NCBI RefSeq assembly: GCF_900454495.1
Contig: NZ_UGSI01000001.1
Location: 4,404,501 to 4,468,500, forward strand
Source: Paenibacillus macerans
GTDB lineage: Bacteria > Bacillota > Bacilli > Paenibacillales > Paenibacillaceae
Length of the DNA: 64,000 nucleotides
Reading direction: 5' to 3'
The notes under the pieces: model-generated
The model's database searches: none
Seen by the model: only the letters and a program-made list of their open reading frames with translations
Told to the model about the DNA's origin: nothing
Translations under genes and position numbers: made by a program
Shown: piece after piece, positions 25,858-33,466 of the stretch
How positions within the stretch are numbered: the first letter of the stretch is position 1
Layout of the letters: each line of letters opens with the position of its first letter

Positions 25858-27100
25858 GCAAAAAAAGCGCTAATACTGGCGATCGGAGTGCCATTTTACG
25901 GGCGAATGTCGGATTACTTCGAGCTCAAGAAGCTGTTTGCTTTCGCCGTATCGGTCCTGTCGTTGGGAAGTTTGCTTTGCGCTCTCGCCCCGAACCTGCC
26001 CCTCCTCGTTTTGGGGCGGATGGTTCAAGGCACCGGGATGTCGGCTATCCCGGTTCTGTCCGCCATCACCATTTCAAAAGTGTTTTCACCGGCAAAACGA
26101 GGGGCGGCGCTTGGCGTCATAGCCGGATCCATTGGGGTCGGCACCGCGGGAGGCCCGATTTTCGGCGGCGTCGTCGGTCAATGGCTAGGCTGGCAGTCGC
26201 TGTTCTGGTTTACGTTTCTGCTATCCGCAATGATCGTGATCGGTACGCTCCGCGTATTCCCGGCGATCCAACCGGAGACGGAAGCCGCACCGCGGCGAAA
26301 TTTTGACCTGATCGGAGGAATATGGCTTGGACTTTCGGCCGGATTGCTTCTTTTTGGCGTGACCCAAGGTGAAGCTGCCGGTTTTGCTTCGTTTTCTTCC
26401 TTCGGCAGCCTGGGGGGGATCGCTTCTGGCTTTAGCGGGATTTATCCGGCGCATTGCCGCCGCAGAGCATCCATTTGTACCGCCGGCCTTGTTTAAAAAC
26501 AGGTTTTATGTCAGCGCGGTAATTGTGATTTTCTTTGCGATGTTCGCTTATTTTGCCGTACTGGTTTTCGTTCCGCTGTTGGTTGTGGAGGTAAACGGAC
26601 TTTCTCCGGGACAAGCGGGGATGATCCTATTGCCTGGAGGGGCGGCCGTGGCGGTTCTATCGCCGTTAGCGGGCCGTCTTTCAGCTATCTGGGGCAACAA
26701 ACGGGTGATTATTTCCGGGGTGACGGTGATGGGGATTTCAACCTTTTACTTGTCCGCCTTTGCCGCAGGTGCTTCTTCCGTTTGGGTTTGTCTCGGCGTT
26801 ATGGGCGTGGGAATCGCCTTTGCGCTTACGAATTCCCCCGCCAATGACACGGTCCTATCCGCGCTGGCCAAAGAACAGGCCGGTGTGGGCATGGGCATAT
26901 TCCAGGGGGCTGTATACCTTGGGGCAGGTGTGGGAGCCGGCATGATCGGGGCTTTTATTTCCGCCCGCCGGGAAGCCGTGTATGCTCTGAATCCCCTGTA
27001 CCTGCTGGACACCGTCTCTTATTCGGACGCCTTTTTGGCGGCGACCGCCAGCCTGTTTATTGCCTGGATAGCCGCCCTCGGCTTGCATCACGGTAAATAA
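25858..27100 (+). pseudogene. Broken DHA2-type MFS drug transporter gene
   Basis: Two overlapping frames together encode most of an EmrB-like multidrug transporter. The first frame (to about 26410) gives ALILAIGVPFYGRMSDYFEL onward, and the second (from about 26415 to 27100) continues with SLLALAGFIRR through GLHHGK. The shift occurs within a run of seven G (26412-26418). The N-terminus is also damaged: the first membrane helix and part of the second (some 50 residues) are missing, and the frame is preceded by TGA beside a run of seven A (25860-25866). Unless the G run is a sequencing error, no functional product is expected, and the missing N-terminus would remain a problem even then. Confidence 0.85.
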
Positions 27101-27193
27101 AGCAAAAACTGCGGTATTCCAAGACTTCATGCCCGAAGCCTGGATGCCGCTGTTCTTTGGTGGCAAAGGGCGATAATCCGGCAAACCACCGCG

Positions 27194-28432
27194 TTACTTC
27201 ACGCCAAGCGGCCTCTTGTCCACCGGCCCGCCTCCGGCGGATTTTCGTTCCGGCGCCACACCCAGCAGACAGAGCAACGCAAGCAGCATCCCCAGCGAAG
27301 CGCTGACGAACAGCGCCGGGTAACCAAACGCGTCGATCAGCCAGCCGAGCAGCGGCGGCGAGGTGATGGCGGCCAGCGATGATACGAAATAATAAATCCC
27401 CGTGCGGGTGCCGATGCTCTCCTCCGAGCCGGTCGCCACCACCCACGGATACGAGTTGATGTTAATGCACGCCCAAAAAATCCCCCCGACGATCAGCAGT
27501 ATCCGCAGCCAAAACACGGACTCCACGAAAACGACCGCACCGAAAACGACGAACAGCCCGGCCACCCCCAGCGAAATGACCGGCTTCTTACCGAACCTGG
27601 CGCCCAGCCAGCCGCTCGGCAGCGCAAACGCCAGGAACGCCAGCGAGAAAAACGTAAGCGAAAACGACGCTTCGCTGTCGCTCATGCCGAGCTGCTTGGT
27701 GCCGTACAGCGTAAACAGCGCTTCCACGCCTTGATACGCCACAAACCAGAAAAAAATCGCCGCCAGGATCAGGACGGTCGTTTTGTCCAGCTGGTCCTTG
27801 ATCCGCACAGGGCGTTTTGAGTCGGCGGATACGGCAGATATGGCCCCATCCCCAGCCCCGGTCCCCAAGCCATAAACCGCCGGCTCCCGAATCACCCCTT
27901 TCAGCACCGCCAGGCAGATGAGCATCACGATCCCGGCAAACAAAAAGGGCACGTAAGAGCCGATTCCGTACAACTTGGAGCCGAGGCCAAAAGCGAGCAC
28001 CGAACCGATGCCGCCCATCAAGTTGATGATCCCGTTCGCTTTCGTCCGCAAATGCTCCGGCGTGATGTCCGGCATCAAAGCGACCGTCGGGGCTCGAAAC
28101 AAGCTCATCGACAAGTTCATCAGCACCATAAACAAAACGAGCGTAACAAAGCCGGTATGCAGCGGTATCAAAGCCGCAAATACGGCGCCGAGCGGCATGC
28201 CGATCAACAGATAAGGCATTCTGCGCCCGAACCTGGTAATCGTTTTGTCGCTGCGGTGTCCAATCCATGGCTGCAGCACGATGGCGAAATAGTTGTCGAT
28301 CGTCATCATGAACCCGATCAAAGCGGCGCTTTTCGCATAATCGTCCAAAAACAGCGGCACAAATGCGTTATACAGCGCCCAGGTCAAGCTGATGCTGAAG
28401 AAGCCCAGTCCCAGCAGCCATGTTTTTTTCAT
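27194..28432 (-). CDS. MFS transporter (GPH/SLC45-like)
   Basis: The 412-residue protein has twelve expected membrane helices. The loop-2 motif GHRSDKTITRFGRRMPY is typical of the glycoside-pentoside-hexuronide/SLC45-like MFS group, and the second half repeats GARFGKKP. It starts 12 bp after the stop of the glycerophosphodiesterase gene, with AGGAGTG upstream of the ATG, so the two are cotranscribed. The pairing suggests uptake of a sugar or a glycerophosphodiester/glycerol compound. The substrate cannot be assigned. Confidence 0.88.
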   Translation of the reverse strand: MKKTWLLGLGFFSISLTWALYNAFVPLFLDDYAKSAALIGFMMTIDNYFAIVLQPWIGHRSDKTITRFGRRMPYLLIGMPLGAVFAALIPLHTGFVTLVLFMVLMNLSMSLFRAPTVALMPDITPEHLRTKANGIINLMGGIGSVLAFGLGSKLYGIGSYVPFLFAGIVMLICLAVLKGVIREPAVYGLGTGAGDGAISAVSADSKRPVRIKDQLDKTTVLILAAIFFWFVAYQGVEALFTLYGTKQLGMSDSEASFSLTFFSLAFLAFALPSGWLGARFGKKPVISLGVAGLFVVFGAVVFVESVFWLRILLIVGGIFWACININSYPWVVATGSEESIGTRTGIYYFVSSLAAITSPPLLGWLIDAFGYPALFVSASLGMLLALLCLLGVAPERKSAGGGPVDKRPLGVK

Positions 28433-28444
28433 CCGCTCACACTC

Positions 28445-29173
28445 CTAGTTTGGCAGCAGTTCGGCCAGGACATCGGGATAGTCCGTAATGATGCCCGCCA
28501 CCCCGGCCTGAATCAGCGCGCGCATCACTTTGGGATCGTTCACCGTAAACGGGTGATAAGCGACCCCGGCTTCTTTGGCCGCCGCAACCAGCTCCGGCGT
28601 GAGCGCATACTGGTACGCATGCAGCGCGTCCGCCCCGATCCGCTTCGCGTAATCCCAAGGCTCGTACAACCCTTCCATATACAAAATGCCGGTGCGGATG
28701 TCCGGAGCGATTTTTTTGCACTCGACCAAAGAATAATGATTGAAGCTGGAAATGATCGTCCGCTCGGCAAGGCCAAAACGCCGCACGGCGTCGATGACTT
28801 TTTGTTCGATGCCGGGATACAGCACAACGCCTGTTTTCAATTCCAGATTGATGATCGTATCCGTACCGCGCACCAGTTCCAGCAGCTCCTCCAGCGTCGG
28901 GATGCTTTCCCCCGCGTAGTTCTTGTGGAACCAGGAGCCCACCTCGCATTGCCTCGCTTCCTCCAGCGTGATGTCCTTGATCCACTCCGGCGTCCCCGCC
29001 GTCCGCTGCAGCGATTCGTCGTGAATGAGCACGAGCTTCCCGTCCCGGGTCATTTGCACATCCGTTTCGATTCCGGTAGCCCCCAGTTCAAGCGCCCGGG
29101 CAAAAGACGCCATCGTGTTCTCCGGGCAATGCCCCGCCGCCCCGCGGTGCGCAAAGTTGATGATCTCGGCCAA
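28445..29173 (-). CDS. Glycerophosphodiester phosphodiesterase
   Basis: The 242-residue protein is a GDPD TIM barrel of the UgpQ type. It carries the catalytic HRGAAGHCPENTMASF (His and the PEN motif), ETDVQMTRDGKLVLIHDESLQRTAG (metal ligands and second histidine) and ELKTG. It hydrolyses glycerophosphodiesters to sn-glycerol-3-phosphate and an alcohol. There is no signal peptide, so it is cytoplasmic. The start is TTG, preceded by AAGGAGG 8 nt upstream. It is the first gene of a two-gene unit with the MFS transporter. Confidence 0.94.
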   Translation of the reverse strand: MAEIINFAHRGAAGHCPENTMASFARALELGATGIETDVQMTRDGKLVLIHDESLQRTAGTPEWIKDITLEEARQCEVGSWFHKNYAGESIPTLEELLELVRGTDTIINLELKTGVVLYPGIEQKVIDAVRRFGLAERTIISSFNHYSLVECKKIAPDIRTGILYMEGLYEPWDYAKRIGADALHAYQYALTPELVAAAKEAGVAYHPFTVNDPKVMRALIQAGVAGIITDYPDVLAELLPN

Positions 29174-29282
29174 TGGTGATTCCTCCTTGGGATATTAACT
29201 TAAAATTATTATAATCCATCCTCCCAATATAATCCTGCATTGTTATACCTATATTAAAATGGGCGCCACCCATGGCGATCCG

Positions 29283-29511
29283 ATTGGAAATATCCAACTA
29301 AAGTTGAAAATTTGGCATAGATGCGCGGCCTGATTGGGTATATCCAATAGAATGGAGATTCAATGGCAACTGCAGCGGTTTGATTGGATATTTCCAATAG
29401 ATACGGCTCAGCAGGATACAAAATGGGCAGCTTGAGCGAAATCTATTGGATTTTTCCAATGAGAGTGCCAAATTGCGTTTGATATCCGGCGATCTATTGG
29501 ATTTTTCCAAT
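29283..29511. repeat. Five phased 16-bp palindromes (repeat family E)
   Basis: Near-palindromes of the form ATTGGAWATWTCCAAT start at 29283, 29333, 29383, 29445 and 29496, that is, every 50, 50, 62 and 51 bp. The sequences between them are unrelated. The last two units are ATTGGATTTTTCCAAT. They fill the 466-bp gap between the GDPD and flavoprotein genes. No cas genes occur, and the palindromes are too short for CRISPR repeats. Confidence 0.8.
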
Positions 29512-29551
29512 GACGATGCGAAACAAAGGGTACCGGCGCCAACACCAGCGA

Positions 29552-29607
29552 CGAAAAAACCGGAGAACCCCGCCGCCTTCCAATCAACAGCCCTTCTCCG
29601 GTTTTCG
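29552..29607. terminator. Bidirectional terminator after the flavoprotein gene
   Basis: CGAAAAAACCGGAGAA pairs with TTCTCCGGTTTTCG around a loop of 26 nt. On the minus strand the stem ends in a T run, 33 bp after the flavoprotein stop. Confidence 0.75.
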
Positions 29608-29639
29608 TTCCGGGCATGATATGCCCTCGCCCGCATGTT

Positions 29640-30194
29640 CTATTGCCCGTTCACCCACGCCCGCAATTCGGCGTTCAGCGCCTCGGCGTCGCGGAGCGCC
29701 CGCTGATCGTTCAGTATGTCTCCCGGCTTGCTGCCTTGGCCGATGATGTACCCCACAAACGGCATGCCGACGAAGTCGAACGTATACTGCAGCTGTTGGA
29801 TGACCGGCAGCGCCTTGATTCGCGGGTTATCCCCGCCGACCACGACGGCGTAAGCCGTTTTGCCCGCGAGGGCCGCTTTGAAATCGTAGCGCGGATCGCG
29901 CAGGCTTTGCGACCAGCGGTCGATGAAGTTTTTCAAAATGCCGGAAACGCCGTACCAATACACCGGGCTGGCAAACACAAGCACGTCGTGTTCCAGCGCT
30001 TCTCGGATCACCTCTTCATAATCATCGTCGACCGGATCGAACCCGCCCTCCGTATGCCGTTGATCGTGAATCGGTTTGATCTGTTTGGCGCGCAAAACGA
30101 TATTCGTATAGGGAATCCCCTCTAATACCTTGTTCGTTAATTGCTCCGTATTGCCCCCACTCCTGGTGCTGCCCTGCAAAACAGCGATGCGCAT
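29640..30194 (-). CDS. Flavodoxin-fold NAD(P)H-dependent oxidoreductase
   Basis: The 184-residue protein has the FMN phosphate loop GSTRSGGNTEQL at its N-terminus and SPVYWYGVSGILKNFIDRW, the second FMN-contact loop of the NADPH-dependent FMN reductase family. It is expected to be a soluble flavoprotein reducing quinones, flavins or similar substrates. The ATG at 30194 has AAGGAAG at proper spacing; an in-frame GTG two codons earlier is too close to the RBS. It is a single-gene unit with a terminator 33 bp downstream. Confidence 0.88.
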   Translation of the reverse strand: MRIAVLQGSTRSGGNTEQLTNKVLEGIPYTNIVLRAKQIKPIHDQRHTEGGFDPVDDDYEEVIREALEHDVLVFASPVYWYGVSGILKNFIDRWSQSLRDPRYDFKAALAGKTAYAVVVGGDNPRIKALPVIQQLQYTFDFVGMPFVGYIIGQGSKPGDILNDQRALRDAEALNAELRAWVNGQ

Positions 30195-30510
30195 GCCCAC
30201 ACTTCCTTTCCCTATCTACTTTTCAGCCTATCCGCTCATTTTCCGAATAAACGCCCACCCTATTTTTATACGATGTTTTACATCTTTATGACATTGAGTT
30301 GCAATTGCTGGCGCTTTTTCACGAATTCTGAATGAAGGATGTCCGCCCCGTTCCGCAATATAATCCCCGACCTTGCGCCGAGGAGCCAACCCGACCAAGG
30401 TCCAGTTCACAAACCGTCTCAGGCCCGTTATGTCCGGCCGCAAATCCCGCTAGAATAAAAGCATGAACAGCGGAAGCAACACGAACCGCCAACCCGATTT
30501 TAAAATTAAT
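30195..30510. other. Gap between the flavoprotein gene and repeat D remnant
   Basis: This interval contains the leftward flavoprotein promoter region (AT-rich near 30250-30300). Beyond that I see no gene, repeat or convincing RNA. Confidence 0.3.
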
Positions 30511-30569
30511 GTTCAAAAAGCCGGCTTGCAGCCTTACTGCTTTCGTGATCCAAAGCCGACTTTTTGAAT
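30511..30569. repeat. Internally deleted repeat D element upstream of pspC
   Basis: GTTCAAAAAGCCGGCTT (30511-30527) and AAGCCGACTTTTTGAAT (30553-30569) form a 17-bp inverted pair (15 matches). The right part, TTTCGTGATCCAAAG and on, is the reverse complement of the left end of the 7091 element. It ends 32 bp before the pspC start codon. Confidence 0.65.
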
Positions 30570-30601
30570 CCCCTCAAATAAAAGAAAGCGAGTGGTTATT
30601 T

Positions 30602-30826
30602 ATGAGAAAACTTTACCGTTCCTCCACGGACAGACAAATTAGCGGCTTGTGCGGCGGCATCGCCCAATGGCTGGGGGTCGACGCAACGGTCGTGCGGCTC
30701 GTCGCCCTGATCACGGTCTTTTTCAGCGCCGGAACCGTCGTCGCCCTGTACCTGATCGCCAGCCTAATCGTGCCGCGAGAACCGTTTGCCGGACTAGGAT
30801 ACGACGAACCGTTCACCAACTACTAA
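30602..30826 (+). CDS. pspC: PspC-domain envelope-stress protein
   Basis: The 74-residue protein is a bare PspC domain: MRKLYRSSTDRQISGLCGGI, then a membrane helix (VVRLVALITVFFSAGTVVALYLIASLIVP). It is a membrane component of phage-shock/Lia-type envelope stress systems. It lies 29 bp before pspA in the same direction and shares its terminator. The RBS is weak (AAGAAAGCGAG). A repeat-D remnant ends just upstream, so the promoter must lie before or within that hairpin. Confidence 0.9.
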   Translation: MRKLYRSSTDRQISGLCGGIAQWLGVDATVVRLVALITVFFSAGTVVALYLIASLIVPREPFAGLGYDEPFTNY

Positions 30827-30855
30827 ACGACAACTAATCAAAAGGAGAGATGATC

Positions 30856-31533
30856 ATGAGCAGCATTTTTGACAGAATCGCCAACTTAGCCAAAGCATCC
30901 ATACACGAAGTGTTAAACAAAATGGAAGACCCGGTGGTCATGACCGGACAGTACCTGCGCAACCTGGAAGACGACCTGAACAATATGGAAAAAATGATCA
31001 AGGAGCAGCAAATGAACGCTGCCGTGCAGGAAAGAAAAAGCGCGGACATCGCCCATTTGGCCAAGCAAAGTGAAATCCGCGCGCTGACCGCGCTGGAGAG
31101 CGGCGACGAAGCTACGGCGCAGCACGCCGCGGCGGAGAAGCTGCGCTACGAGGAGCAGGCGCAGCAATACGCCGCCGCCGCCAGCGAAGCCCGCGAGCGC
31201 GTGAAGGAACTGGAGTTTCGCCTGGAGGAAGGCAAGGCGGAATACGCCCGCCTGAAGGAGAAGCGCAACGAGTTGGCCGCACGGGCCCGCAAAGCGCAGG
31301 AGCGGAAAGCGGAGCAGCAGCCCAGCATCAGCCGCGGCATCGAAAGCGGCACAGCGGCCCGCGGCTTCGAACGCATGGAAGAGAAGATCCTGGAATGGGA
31401 AGCAAGCGGCCAGCTTTCCGGTTCCGGTTCCGGAACCTCCCCTGCCGCCGGCACGGACGCCGGCATTCCTTCCCCCGCCGTCAACGCGGAGCTGGAACGT
31501 CTCAAGCAGCAGCTATCGGCCCGGCACTCCTGA
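30856..31533 (+). CDS. pspA: PspA/IM30-family membrane-protecting protein
   Basis: The 225-residue protein is almost entirely helical coiled coil (about 25-185), with the N-terminal amphipathic start SSIFDRIANLAKASIHEVLNKMEDP typical of PspA/IM30/Vipp1. Such proteins polymerise on the cytoplasmic face of stressed membranes. The C-terminus has a Ser/Gly-rich linker and a final short helix. The ATG at 30856 is preferred over the one at 30850, because AAAGGAGAG lies 8 nt before it. Confidence 0.93.
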   Translation: MSSIFDRIANLAKASIHEVLNKMEDPVVMTGQYLRNLEDDLNNMEKMIKEQQMNAAVQERKSADIAHLAKQSEIRALTALESGDEATAQHAAAEKLRYEEQAQQYAAAASEARERVKELEFRLEEGKAEYARLKEKRNELAARARKAQERKAEQQPSISRGIESGTAARGFERMEEKILEWEASGQLSGSGSGTSPAAGTDAGIPSPAVNAELERLKQQLSARHS

Positions 31534-31547
31534 GCCGTTCATATAGA

Positions 31548-31580
31548 AAACCGCCCGGTGAAATCACCCGGGCGGTTTTT
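31548..31580 (+). terminator. Terminator of pspC-pspA
   Basis: AAACCGCCCGGTGA pairs with TCACCCGGGCGGTTTTT, a GC-rich stem with a short loop and terminal T run, 14 bp after the pspA stop. Confidence 0.93.
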
Positions 31581-31597
31581 GCGCGTTGGACAAGCCA

Positions 31598-31803
31598 ACT
31601 CCCGCGAAATGCAAAAAGGCATGCGAATTTCGTCGAACTCCCCCGAAAATGGTTCGCCAAATGCAAAACTGCAGTTCATTTCCGGCCAAAAGATGCTTTT
31701 ATATCCCACGGCCCGAAAACAGATGCACTTTTGCATCTCAACCGCTCCAAAATGGCGTATGTCGGGAAAATCAACTGCACTTTTGCGGTTGATCCCGTAT
31801 TGA
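31598..31803. repeat. Dispersed intergenic repeat family B, copy 2
   Basis: The copy is collinear with 16335-16530: CGAAATGCAAAAAGGCATGC, GAATTTCGTCGAACTCC, AAACTGCAGTTCAT, GATGCACTTTTGCATCTCA and TCAACTGCACTTTTGCGG follow in the same order. It lies between two terminators and has no coding potential. Confidence 0.7.
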
Positions 31804-31866
31804 TCCAGTAAAGCAGCGTTACCGCCAAAGAAACAAGCGGGAGGCAAAACGCGCTGCCTTAAAAGA

Positions 31867-31906
31867 AAAAAACCGGCAAGGCTTGAATGCCTGCCAGTTT
31901 TTTTTC
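31867..31906 (-). terminator. Terminator of the nfeD-SPFH operon
   Basis: On the minus strand AAAAACTGGCAGGCATTC pairs with GAATGCC-type AAGCCTTGCCGGTTTTTTT, ending in a T run, about 20 bp after the SPFH stop. Confidence 0.85.
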
Positions 31907-31924
31907 GATTCGGCGCCTGCAAGA

Positions 31925-32860
31925 TTATTTCCCTTCTTTGCCGGACTTGAACACTTCGCCGATCGCGCCCAGACTGCCAAGCGTTTCGATCGCGTTGGAC
32001 GGGATGAACACTTTGTTCGCCGGTCCTTTGGCCACTTCCTTTAAAGCGTCGAAGGACTGGTAAGCCAGCACCTCTTCCGTCAATGCGGCGTCGCGGAGCA
32101 TTTCGATCCGCGCTTTTTCGGCTTCCGCAACCGCCTGAATCGCCTTCGCTTCCCCCAGCGCTTCCAGTTCCTGCGCCTGCCGCAAGCCTTCGGCTTCGCG
32201 AATGCGCGCTTCCTTGTCGCCTTCCGCCTTGAGGATCTTGCTCTGCTTGTCGCCTTCGGCGCGCAAAATCATGTCCTGCTTGGCAGCCTCGGCTTCGAGC
32301 ACGATCGCCCGTTTGTTCCGCTCCGCCTTCATTTGTTTGTCCATCGCTTCCTGAATGTCGATCGGCGGCTTGATGTCGATCACTTCGACGCGCTCGATCC
32401 GCACGCCCCACTTTTCCGTCGCTTCATCCAGCGCAATGCGGATTTCCGTCGAAATTTTTTCCCGGCCGGACAACGTTTCATCGAGCTCCAACTTACCGAT
32501 AATTTGCCGCATCGTGGCGGTGGTGATGTTCCGAACCCCGTATACGTAGTCGGAAATTCCGTACGTAGCTTGTTCCGGATCGACCACCTGATAGAAAATG
32601 ATCGTATCGATTTCCACCTGAACGTTGTCCTTCGTAATCACGGTTTGCGGCGGCACATTCGTCTGTTGAATCCGCAAATCATGATACAGGCGAACCTGGT
32701 CGATCACCGGAATCAGGATGTTCAACCCCGGCGTCAACAGCCGGTGGAATTTACCGAGCCGTTCGACGACGCCCACCCGCTGCTGCGGCACAATTTTGAT
32801 CGTTAGCGAAATAAAAACGACCACGACGACAACAATAATTACAAGAATAACCCACGGCAT
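31925..32860 (-). CDS. SPFH/stomatin-like membrane protein (QmcA type)
   Basis: The 311-residue protein has one N-terminal membrane helix (VILVIIVVVVVVFISLTI), an SPFH/band-7 domain (IVPQQRVGVVERLGKF to about residue 170) and a long charged helical region with repeated AEGDKQSKILKAEGDKEAR. It should form membrane-associated oligomers. Its ATG overlaps the nfeD stop in TAATG, and GGAGG lies 10 nt upstream, so translation is coupled. An ATG six codons earlier lies inside nfeD and is a weaker alternative. NfeD-SPFH pairs are known to act together in membrane organisation under stress. Confidence 0.93.
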   Translation of the reverse strand: MPWVILVIIVVVVVVFISLTIKIVPQQRVGVVERLGKFHRLLTPGLNILIPVIDQVRLYHDLRIQQTNVPPQTVITKDNVQVEIDTIIFYQVVDPEQATYGISDYVYGVRNITTATMRQIIGKLELDETLSGREKISTEIRIALDEATEKWGVRIERVEVIDIKPPIDIQEAMDKQMKAERNKRAIVLEAEAAKQDMILRAEGDKQSKILKAEGDKEARIREAEGLRQAQELEALGEAKAIQAVAEAEKARIEMLRDAALTEEVLAYQSFDALKEVAKGPANKVFIPSNAIETLGSLGAIGEVFKSGKEGK

Positions 32861-33288
32861 TAAGAAATTTCCTCCCATCGTTCTACCTCGATAATCGTAC
32901 TGCTGCGCTTCAGCACCCGCACCCGCTCATCCCTGCCGATCGGCACGGCGGACTTGGCGCTCCACGTGTCTCCTCCAACCTTGACGATGCCGTATTGCCC
33001 CTCTTCAATCGGTTCCACGACGATGCCTTGTTTGCCTACCAGCTCGGTGCCGACATCTTTAAACCCTTTCGATGCGCGAAACTTTCGCGACAGCGGCTTG
33101 GTAAATATGGTCAACCCTAAAGCGACCAGACAGCCGGCCACCACCTGCAAAACATAAGCCTCGGGGGCTATCCAAGCCACAATCGCCGCCACCAGCGCCC
33201 CGATGCATAACCACAGCAAATAAAACGTCAGCGTCATCATCTCGAACACCAGCAAAGCTCCGGCGGCGATCAGCCAAATGGCCCACAT
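32860..33288 (-). CDS. NfeD-like membrane protein
   Basis: The 142-residue protein has about four closely spaced membrane helices in residues 3-75, then a soluble OB-fold domain (VGKQGIVVEPIEEGQYGIVKVGGDTWSA) typical of short NfeD proteins. The ATG at 33288 has GGGGG 6 nt upstream; the ATG two codons earlier sits on top of the RBS. It is the first gene of a two-gene operon with an SPFH protein and has a sigma-W-like promoter (33331-33358). Confidence 0.9.
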   Translation of the reverse strand: MWAIWLIAAGALLVFEMMTLTFYLLWLCIGALVAAIVAWIAPEAYVLQVVAGCLVALGLTIFTKPLSRKFRASKGFKDVGTELVGKQGIVVEPIEEGQYGIVKVGGDTWSAKSAVPIGRDERVRVLKRSSTIIEVERWEEIS

Positions 33289-33330
33289 TTCCATCCCCCT
33301 GTTGCACCACCTTTCCGCATTATAATTATA

Positions 33331-33358
33331 TATACGGCGACCATACCAAAAAGTATCA
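33331..33358 (-). promoter_or_regulatory. Candidate sigma-W-type promoter for nfeD-SPFH
   Basis: On the minus strand TGATAC (33353-33358), a 16-bp spacer and CGTATA (33331-33336) fit the ECF sigma-W consensus TGAAAC-N16-CGTATA with one mismatch. It lies 43 bp upstream of nfeD. Related nfeD-flotillin operons of Bacillus are sigma-W controlled (established knowledge). Confidence 0.55.
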
Positions 33359-33466
33359 AGAAATGGAATGGTTATTTAGCAATTTTGCGCATAATCGAGG
33401 AAATTTCCGGTTTTTTGGAGGAAATTGTTGCTTTTTTGTCATAATACGCCGTGCCGCTTCCTAAGT

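Noticed and set aside
26369..27100. Separate second MFS gene
   Set aside because: Its sequence continues the C-terminal half of the transporter begun in the previous frame; the break is a one-base shift in a G run.
29283..29511. CRISPR array
   Set aside because: Repeats are 16-bp palindromes with variable spacing and no cas genes; CRISPR repeats are longer, near-identical and regularly spaced.
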